Positions 33,440 through 40,456 of a DNA stretch of 40,456 bases are shown piece after piece. A program made the position numbers and the translations under genes. The notes under the pieces are model-generated. The model was not told the DNA's origin, searched no databases, and saw only the letters and a list, made by a program, of their open reading frames with translations. Each line of letters opens with the position of its first letter. Position 1 is the first letter of the stretch. Location: NCBI GenBank assembly GCA_033557685.1, contig JAWQRN010000080.1, forward strand, positions 1 through 40,456, in the 5' to 3' direction. Source of the stretch: Sperchopsis tessellata (Eukaryota > Arthropoda > Insecta > Coleoptera > Hydrophilidae).

Positions 33440-34500
33440 GGGTTCCGGGTAGTTCACTGCATCTCCTCGTTGCCTTCTCAATTCGCTCTCTTCCTTCTTC
33501 TTCATTATTTTTTAGAAAAATACTGCACTTTCTACCCAGTTTCCCTCAGACATCATACTATTATTCTTCAGTCAACCTGTCGACATACCACCTTGGACAA
33601 ATAAAAGTCATGTATTCTGCTTCTTCTACCATCCCGAAATAACAGAAAACGCCTTTGCTATGAAAACCGTATGTTCTTTCTACCCATCGCTTTACCTCCG
33701 ATATCAGCCTGTTGGTCCATCGTCTATTCTCTATTGATTCCCACTTTGCATGGAAAGCTTTCATACAAGATCAACTTCGCATTTGATCATCCGCTTCTTC
33801 TTCCAGCTGCCTGTAAAATTATAGATCCGAGCTTTCTCCTCCTAGTACGCATAACTGATTCTGTCTTCCCCGGGGCCAGGCACTACTGCTTTCTTTTCAT
33901 CTATTCCCTAATGCCTGCTACCTACTTACTGGCTTTTCCATTAATTCGGCCTCTGTCATGGCTACTGCCATAAGAGCCAAATCGTCTGTGAAAACTATCA
34001 TTATGTACTCCAGTTGGGAACTTTTCAGCACCTCATCATATTGTACGTTCTACAGCGTCGGCACCATTCCCGAATCCTGAGGGACTCCGCTGTGCACTTC
34101 CATACGCTCTGTCTGCCCAGCCGCAAGGATCACATACCATTCGTTGAAATAACTTCTTACTAAGCGCAAGAAATTTGGAGCAATTCCTTTCTTCTTAACG
34201 TCCTCCATAATGTTTCGCCATGAGGGAGAAATAGATGCTTCCTTGACTTCCAATATTCCCCAGAAGCACCAACCTCGCCTACATTCACTATTCCGGAAAG
34301 ATCCACGCCGCCATAATCTCGTTAATAACACAGAATACATATTCTTATTGCTCTTCAGTCAGTACTTTAATGATATCTGGTGGTACTCCATCTAGACCTG
34401 AGGCCTTCCGCACTATATTCAACTTTCTTTTTTTTTCGTGGAGAATGGGAAATCTTGCATAAGACTCACGCCAACCAGTGCCAACGGGGAGTGCCGCGTT
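33440..34500 (-). mobile_element. R1-clade retrotransposon copy B with two internal deletions
   Basis: Minus strand. RT fingers appear as LNIVRKASGLDGVPPDIIKV (about 34430-34365) with a trace of ARLVLL near 34280. The catalytic block A is deleted, and the frame resumes at SWRNIMEDVKKKGI (about 34225-34180). Block B VHSGVPQDSG (about 34100-34065) and block C FTDDLAL (about 33995-33970, Asp pair kept) follow. A second deletion then removes the thumb. The C-terminus is KWESIENRRWTNRLISEVKR (about 33745-33690) and a decayed zinc knuckle (CYFGMVEEAEYMTFIC, second Cys lost). It ends with a segment related to 'SEENW' near 33505. R1 elements normally sit in rDNA. This one does not. Confidence 0.85.
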
Positions 34501-34559
34501 AGCATTACTTCAGTGTGAATGCTGTCTTTTACTCATAGTAGATAAATGTGTCCATCATC

Positions 34560-35330
34560 TACTACTATCTTTCTCTTTGGTCTCGATGATTTCTCTTACA
34601 ACGCGTTAAGTCTGTTTCCAGGTATCTTCCGACGCAAGTAATGCAATTTTCTACAGTAAACGCCCTTGTATTTGTTCTGGTATCTGGAGCATAAGAAAAG
34701 TGTGTGTCCTACGTCATCTATCTCTCCACAGTAGGTACATTCATTGGAGTCTGCTCTTTTACAGTCTTGGAGGTATTTTCGAAAGTATCCATATCCCGAG
34801 AGGACTTGAGTCAGGTAATAGTCTACCTCGCTATACGATCTGTCAATCCAAGTTCGGATGTTTGGGATCAAGCTATATGTCCATAGGCCGTGGGCGTAAT
34901 TTCTTCACTTATCTTGTCATTTGTCTACGACATTTGCTACGACCACTTTTTACTGCTCCCCTTTATATCCTTCTGATATCTACCTGATTGAAAGCTCTAT
35001 GGGGAGTATGTCCGGATTAATCCCGGCTCCTTCTGCTGAGATGGTCCTGTTTCCGCTACATACTCTGATAAACATTGTTCTCTGGATTCTGATAAACTTT
35101 TTTAGTAGTCTTCTGTTTCTGGTTACTGTATGCCAGACTAGATCGCCGTTCAATAACTGGAAATGTATAACGCTGGATATAACTTTTTTGCGGAGGACCT
35201 GGGTCCCCTAGTGTTTGGCATTATACTAACTAGGGCTGCTGTGGTTTTCACTACTTTTTTTGTGGCCATATGTATGTGCTCAGCTCACTTTAATTAACTG
35301 CCAGGCACCCTTAGCACTTTCTCCGTGTGT
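34560..35330 (-). mobile_element. R1-clade retrotransposon copy A, thumb to C-terminus
   Basis: Minus strand: KVVKTTAALVSIMPNTRGPR (about 35262-35203), a decayed LYGAPIW equivalent, and FIRIQRTMFIRVCSGNRTIS (about 35100-35040). This is followed by an ADALQ..TGIPPI-like segment, IRTWIDRSYSEVDYYLTQVL (about 34865-34800) and SGYGYFRKYLQ. A complete C-C-H-C zinc knuckle, CTYCGEIDDVGHTLFLC (about 34740-34690), closes it. The RT catalytic part is absent. It lies head-to-tail with copy B, so the two may be separate 5'-truncated insertions. Confidence 0.87.
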
Positions 35331-35935
35331 TTAAGCCCCGACTTAAATATTGATACCTACCCATGTTAGGGTCGAGAACCGCCCACTTGCACCATTAAAG
35401 GCTGCCAGTGTCCGGTCAGAGAACAGGTTAATCAGTCTTGTCCTTGTTCTAACAAATGTTAAAACTTTCAAATAAAGCAATAGACTCAAGAAGTAGTGTC
35501 ATTTTTCTTTGCATCAAAGGCAAGGTGGTCCTTCAAAATAGCAGTTTACAACAACAGTGACTAAATCAATAAAGCCACATCTTTGATTCTACTAATCGGA
35601 TCGAAACGCCGTGAGAAATCTCCTGGTATCTTGAAACATTTCGGAGAATTTACTTGATCTAGGTGTCCTTCTTCTTGATTTTCGCAGGCATTAATTGACA
35701 GCTCGTTGATCAGATCAAAGCCGGTTTTTTCGTGTACCTACAGGTTTAGTCTTTGTGACTAAAGTGGGAGGATACGATAAAGTAATAATTTATCAGTGCA
35801 AATATATACAATGCATTTAAAACAAGAAAAGTATACTACCTACTAAGTAAGGCTTCAAATCCTAGTAAGGGCATACAGCGCTCGAAGAAAACTGTAAATA
35901 GACGTTCACACTTGCCGCCAGTGTTCATACATCCG
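35331..35935. other. Spacer between opposed R1 copies
   Basis: No coding match. A GC-richer stretch at 35330-35440 stands out, perhaps untranslated R1 or another repeat. Confidence 0.45.
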
Positions 35936-35939
35936 TCTA

Positions 35940-36985
35940 ACATAAGACGTGAAAAATGCATTCAACACGCCCCCCCTGGACCGGCATTATAAAGAAACTA
36001 CGAAAGAGGCAGACAACTCCATACATAGTAAAGATAATATGTAGTTACCTAGAGGAAAGAAAACTATTAATAGGAGAATACCAAATGATGGACATGACTT
36101 TCGGGCTCCCGCAGGGCTCTGTACTGGGACCCACACTCTGGAATATATATTATGACGGAGTATTGAGAGATATGATGCCACACGAAACTACAATAATCGG
36201 ATACGCTGATAATCTAGCGTTAGTAGTGAGTGGAGATAATAAAGGCGCCAATACATAAAATGGGCGATAGGATCATGGAATGGATGGATGATAGGGGATT
36301 ACAACTAGCCCCGTACAAAACAGAAGCGGTTGTACTGGCAGGCAGGACAAGCCTAAAGACCGTCAGCATTGAAGTGGGAGACACAACGATAACTAACCAA
36401 ACTAATCTTAAATACCTGGGAATCACATTTGGATATAACATGAAAATGGGTATGTACATCAAGGGAGTAAGGGTGAGGGCTGACAAAGTAACAGCTGCGC
36501 TGAACCGGCTAATGCCGAACATCGAAGGTCCGAGACAGGGGTCGAGGAATCTTATCTGCAGTCTAGTATACTCCATACTATTATACGGAGGACCTGCATG
36601 GGATGAGTGAGTTAAGAGAGTGAAATATAAAAGCGCCTTAAAAAAACCCAAAGTAAAATAGATTCAAAATAATCCAAAGTGAGGACTGCACATATTGCGG
36701 GCAACGGGACACACCTGAACACACGTTGCTGAACTGTAACAGACGGTATAAAATAAGACGAGAGGCTGCGGAGGAGAATATAGTAGAACATATGTTGCAG
36801 AGTGAAAGAAAATGAAAGACTTTAGAGAGAGCTAGATAAAGAAGGTATGGGTCCCAATAAAGTAATACCGCAAGATGATTCCGCTGGAATCCATGAAATT
36901 GAGGTAGGGTTTTAGTCAGTAGGAGTCTGACACTCCCCATGTAACTAGGCACACGGGGGCCCATGAGGGTTTTCCCTCCTCCCAA
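35940..36985 (+). mobile_element. R1-clade retrotransposon copy C, plus strand
   Basis: Block A reads DVKNAFNT near 35947-35970, preceded by a stop. After a shift the frame 35956-36258 has LPQGSVLGPTLWNIYYDGVL (block B, 36110-36165) and GYADNLALVVSGD (block C, about 36200-36235), where YADD is YADN and the second Asp is lost. The frame 36230-36610 carries MEWMDDRGLQLAPYKTEAVV (thumb), KYLGITFG, LMPNIEGPR and SLVYSILLYGGPAWDE. A deletion then joins directly to the zinc knuckle CTYCGQRDTPEHTLLNC (36687-36736). A 3' untranslated part ends in a short A run near 36985. It is opposite in strand to copies A and B. Confidence 0.88.
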
Positions 36986-37185
36986 AAAAAGACTACTATA
37001 CTCTGCATGAGTAACACAGGTGAAATTTTATTTGCGTAAACGAATTAGTTATAGACATTTTCTAATTTTGGTAAGAAGGAGTTAAATATAAGTAGAATGA
37101 AGAAGAAATGGACTATCAAATATATGTTTGATCAATTTATCTAGAAAAAGAAGGGTTCCCAATTACTCAATGTGAATGACATAGG
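36986..37185. other. Short spacer
   Basis: Nothing recognised between the R1 copy C tail and PLE3. Confidence 0.5.
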
Positions 37186-37189
37186 CACC

Positions 37190-37420
37190 TATTATCTATC
37201 TATCTTGCGACCATGTAACAAACGTATCATTTAATGTAAAAATTTGGGTTTTACATGATAATGCAGATTGATCAAATTCCTCCACAACAAACTCGGCATT
37301 AATAAACAAGGAGAACCCATGGCAGCTCCAAAAAGTGGTTCATACAAATGGTCCTTAATCGTTAATAAATATCCTTATAACAAACTTTAGTCAACATTAC
37401 AACATGATGTACCTGGCCGT
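37190..37420 (-). mobile_element. Penelope-like RT fragment (PLE3)
   Basis: The minus strand gives YEPLFGAAMGSP (about 37342-37307), the PLE motif B string 'GxAMGSP'. After a frameshift it gives AEFVVEEFDQSALSCKTQIF (about 37290-37235) and NDTFVTWSQD (about 37220-37190), where the catalytic YVDD has decayed to LND. This is the RT palm of a third PLE-type copy, with no endonuclease nearby. Confidence 0.82.
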
Positions 37421-38870
37421 GTATTATAATTTAAAAACGTTAGGGAGTTTTTTTATTCGTGTACGGCTTAGTTCAGAAAACTGAAGCTGAATTGCACAAT
37501 ATGGGCGTTGACTTAAATGGAGAGTGATAATATTTGATATTCTTTATAGTAAAACATATGCATAATTCTAGCTGCCAGGTATGTGTATAATGAGCTATGA
37601 AAACTTGGTGAAATTTCCACAAGGTTGAGTTTTTTATCCACATGTGCAAAATTTGTATAGACCTTAATAATCCTACAAAATTAGAATTGTCTGGGACCCT
37701 TCAGCTAATGGATTTTGTAAATTTCTATGTGAAAATAAAAAAGGGCATATGCAGTTATTTCTTTCTAATCAAAATAATCTGGAACAAACCGTCTGATGGT
37801 GACTAAATAGTGACCATTCGCCCACCTATTTATTCTTGGAAAATTCTCAAATGACTTTATAGTTACTCTAACTCTATTAAACACATCCTTCTCTAGTTCG
37901 CTATATACTTCAGATGATCATTATGGCACCAATTTAAGGGAAACGTCTATCATTTCAATATTCTCTGGAACATTCGAACTTATTGCAGGATACAATAGGC
38001 ACTGTAATATCGATTAATAAAACATTTTCTGAGGCTCGTCATTTCTCACAAGTTTCTAAAGCTATTCTTATTGTGCTAAAACATGCCTTAGGATTTATGG
38101 TGCTACCTTTGAAGTGTTGCAATTGACGTAATATTAATTCGTTGCTATATAATAAAGACGCATGTAATTGCAATGGCTTCCCCAAACCAACTTCCAATTA
38201 GCTCATTTTTGTTTCCGGTATTAACCACAATCTATTACATTCATCATCTGTAATTTTGACTAAATCTACCTATTAGCTTATACACTGCATAACACTAATT
38301 TTATAATATTTGCAGTTCCAGATATTGTGGTAAAATTTCCAATATATTTTGGATCTTGTTCTGAAACTACAACAATACGTTCTTCGATGATAGTTTCTCG
38401 GTAGCACTTAATTTCCATTTAAGTCTCTTTATTTCTTAATTCTTAAGCTACTTGTGTATTTCAGTCCCAAGAGAGCTTCTCTGGGCCTCTCTTGGTACAT
38501 GAACATGATTTTTAAGTTTCAAAAGTATTTGTAAAATTAGTAATCTAGACAAATTCTTACATATCTAGAAGTTTAACAAAATGCTAGATAATTTTAAAAA
38601 ATACCTAAATGTAAGCAACCTGTAGGCAACAGATTAATTTTAAATGAAATCATACTTTTGCAGAATCGTTTTAAAATATCCCTATGTTTAACTTATACTT
38701 AGACATTGTAGAATTAACACAAATACATTTGAACATTTAATTTTAAACTACATGGCAGCTGAAAACTCTGCAGATGGAAATATTATTCCGTACACTTATT
38801 TGATACGCATAAACACAAAGCGTATATAGAAATTTTAGATTACAACATAAAAACTAGATCCTACCATTTA
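37421..38870. other. Anonymous AT-rich sequence upstream of the CAP gene
   Basis: No recognised gene. It contains a perfect 9-bp hairpin (38467-38495). Possible remnants of the PLE3 upstream RT could lie at 37420-37600 but were not resolved. Confidence 0.5.
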
Positions 38871-39016
38871 CAAAAGAGTATAAATCCATGGGCTTGGCCT
38901 ATACAGCTGGGTTTTTTACCAGCTAAGACCTAGGTTGGTATACAAGATTTTTAAGTGTAGTTGCTATGGATATGCTTAAGGTTTGTCAAAATGACGTAGT
39001 TATAGGTCTAGTCTGT

Positions 39017-39050
39017 TATAAAATAACCTACGAAAATTGGCTATCAATAA
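39017..39050 (+). promoter_or_regulatory. TATA box and initiator-like site for the CAP gene
   Basis: TATAAAAT at 39017-39024, with TCAATA at 39044-39049 about 29 bp downstream. This is the spacing between TATA and initiator used by RNA polymerase II, and would give a 5' leader of only about 26 nt before the ATG. A second TATAAAT lies further up at 38879. The arthropod initiator is more often TCAGT, so the match is approximate. Confidence 0.45.
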
Positions 39051-39071
39051 CCCATTTAAAATAAGCATCGG

Positions 39072-40037
39072 ATGAATGTAGATTCCTCGAGGTTTTTCGT
39101 GGTAGCTTGTTGGATTTTAGTGTCGATGGCACCAATTAATTCGAAAAATGATTATTGTAATTTAAGTTGTGTAGAAGATGATGATAATATAACTAAACAT
39201 ACACTTTGCCAATATGAACCTTGTGCGTTGACCGTAATTAATTGTGGAAGTTCTTCGGGGTATATTCCATTACAAGACAATGAAAGACAAGACGTGTTGA
39301 ACATGCATAATGATATTAGAAATGATGTTAACAGTAAGATATATCATTGGAAATCTATACCATTCGCACGAGATATGCATATTTTGTCATATGACTTAGA
39401 ACTGGAGTTTATGGCACAGTGTTTTGCTAATACTTGTTTGCATAATGTAAAAAATGATAAATGCAGAAAAACAAAACAGTTTGAAAATGTGGGCCAAACC
39501 ACATTTATGTGGACCACAAAGAATAAAAAGGCAATTCTAAATAAAACTTGGAAGGAATGTTTCAAGACATGGATGAAGGAAATTAAACTTTTATCTAGAG
39601 ATTCAATAGGGAAGTGGGTTGATGTCAAAGAAAGTGAGGAATACAAAAACATAGTTCAAATTGTTTGGGCTTTGACTACACGGGTAGGGTGTGGTAGAGT
39701 TCGGTATGGTACAGCTGATGAATTTTTGAACACATACTTAATAATTTGTAATTATGGTGAAGGCATTCTAAATAATACAGCTATTTGGTCAGCTTCTGAA
39801 TCAGACCAATCTTGTAAATTATGTGAATGTTCTAAGAAATCTAAGTTTAAAAAACTCTGCGGTGAATCAAAGGATTATAAAAGCACAAACTGGACACCAC
39901 CATTTGAAATGATAGATGCTAAAGGATATTCGTCAGATAGTGACAAATTTGAAGATATGAATGAAGGTATTAATGTATCAAGCGTAGTAAATATTTCATA
40001 TTTAGTAGTATTAGTAGGTATTTTGTATTATATTTAA
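39072..40037 (+). CDS. Antigen-5-like CAP (SCP/TAPS) secreted protein, intronless
   Basis: The 321-codon uninterrupted frame starts at ATG 39072 and ends at TAA 40035-40037. Residues 8-20 form a signal-peptide core. DYCNLSC (27-33), HTLCQY (43-48) and the Cys at 58 match the N-terminal Cys pattern of insect antigen-5 proteins. MHNDIRNDV (78-86) carries the first CAP His. LELEFMAQCFANTCLH, CRKTKQFENVGQ (131-142), IVWALTTRVGCGRV (197-210) and IICNYGEG (224-231) are the CAP motifs. In the second CAP motif, 'GHYTQ' reads KNIVQ, so the second His is Asn193. Residues 264-304 are acidic and Ser-rich, and the end (305-321) is hydrophobic, suggesting a GPI signal or membrane tail. Six N-glycosylation sequons are present (30, 39, 157, 234, 301, 307). 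The family's role is secreted binding or defence. Molecular function here is unknown. Confidence 0.93.
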   Translation: MNVDSSRFFVVACWILVSMAPINSKNDYCNLSCVEDDDNITKHTLCQYEPCALTVINCGSSSGYIPLQDNERQDVLNMHNDIRNDVNSKIYHWKSIPFARDMHILSYDLELEFMAQCFANTCLHNVKNDKCRKTKQFENVGQTTFMWTTKNKKAILNKTWKECFKTWMKEIKLLSRDSIGKWVDVKESEEYKNIVQIVWALTTRVGCGRVRYGTADEFLNTYLIICNYGEGILNNTAIWSASESDQSCKLCECSKKSKFKKLCGESKDYKSTNWTPPFEMIDAKGYSSDSDKFEDMNEGINVSSVVNISYLVVLVGILYYI

Positions 40038-40049
40038 GATTGGTAGCCT

Positions 40050-40055
40050 ATTAAA
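40050..40055 (+). terminator. Candidate polyadenylation signal (ATTAAA)
   Basis: The ATTAAA hexamer lies 12 bp after the stop codon of the CAP gene, a common variant signal. No clear GU-rich element was identified. An AATAAT further on is a weaker alternative. Confidence 0.4.
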
Positions 40056-40440
40056 ATAGCATATATACACCAGTAATTTTTATTTGAATAATGGATAGTA
40101 CAGACAGATAAAATTCAAATTTGTCTACAATTTTATACGTATTCTAGACTAAACTCAATCTTTCTTTACGTATGAGTGGAAATAATAATATGTTTGCTGT
40201 TGTTTGTTTATTTTTTAACTTGGCTTACATCGACTGCAAAGATTACGTTGCTACACCTAGGAATTTCGGGTGTATAATGGTAAAACTGATTTTTTTTTAA
40301 CTACGCGTGGTTTTGATTAATATGCACGAAACCCATAGCTTAGCGCCCCTCCCAGAAGATAACCACCACATCGATTTGTCCTGTATCACCATTGAACACC
40401 CATCTCTGGACTTCGACCTCGAGACTCCACGGTTCCTAGT
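40056..40440. other. Downstream flank with a GC-richer block
   Basis: AT-rich to about 40320, including a run of nine T near 40291. From 40340 to 40440 the sequence is markedly richer in C, with GACTTCGACCTCGAGACTCC near 40409-40430. This is probably an inserted repeat, but no family was recognised. Confidence 0.4.
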
Positions 40441-40456
40441 TATATATATATATATA
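40441..40456. repeat. (TA)n run at the window edge
   Basis: Eight TA units, continuing past the window. It may be the tail of the GC-richer block just upstream. Confidence 0.95.

Noticed and set aside
39344..39652. 102-codon minus-strand ORF within the CAP gene
   Set aside because: Antisense shadow of the well-supported CAP frame.

Overview
This is an AT-rich, intron- and repeat-dominated eukaryotic window. It most likely comes from an insect. The evidence is one insect antigen-5-like CAP protein gene, plus degraded Jockey, RTE, R1, L1/Tx1-like and Penelope-like retroelements, a mariner/IS630-type transposase remnant and a tRNA-derived SINE head, a mixture typical of large insect genomes such as those of beetles or hemipterans. 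The order cannot be fixed from this sequence alone. No bacterial features, rRNA, functional tRNA or CRISPR array was seen.

Layout. 1-700 (-) is a Jockey-clade fragment cut by the left edge. It abuts an old RTE-clade element at 700-2620 (-). 4650-5590 (+) is a Penelope-like element (PLE) remnant that keeps its GIY-YIG endonuclease and 3' flank. 5590-9950 is mostly anonymous AT-rich DNA with microsatellites, a two-copy degenerate tandem repeat (7600-7810) and one speculative terminal exon (8881-9105). 10463-10975 (+) is a decayed mariner/IS630-like transposase, broken by a 3'-truncated RTE endonuclease fragment (10977-11500, -). 12650-16142 (+) is the most complete transposon, an RTE-type element with ORF1-like, endonuclease and RT regions and an (AAAG)n-like tail, but with many stops and frameshifts. 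16520-17885 and 18960-19260 (-) are two Jockey RT copies, separated by a pair of inverted repeats (18065-18205 and 18703-18922).

19260-24430 is largely anonymous. 24430-26210 (-) is an L1/Tx1-like RT remnant, followed by a TG-rich microsatellite and the SINE head (26545-26640). 30100-31020 (-) is a second PLE with an internal deletion. Near it, 31565-31730 (+) holds four 34-bp tandem repeats leading into a decayed hammerhead-like core. 32380-33150 (-) is another Jockey fragment. 33440-36985 is an R1 cluster: two copies on the minus strand and one on the plus strand, each with internal deletions. 37190-37420 (-) is a third PLE piece.

The only intact gene is at 39072-40037 (+). It encodes a 321-residue secreted CAP protein with a TATA/initiator-like promoter upstream, an altered CAP active-site residue and a hydrophobic C-terminal tail. 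All transposon genes appear dead. Apart from the CAP gene the window looks like an intergenic graveyard of nested non-LTR and Penelope retroelements.
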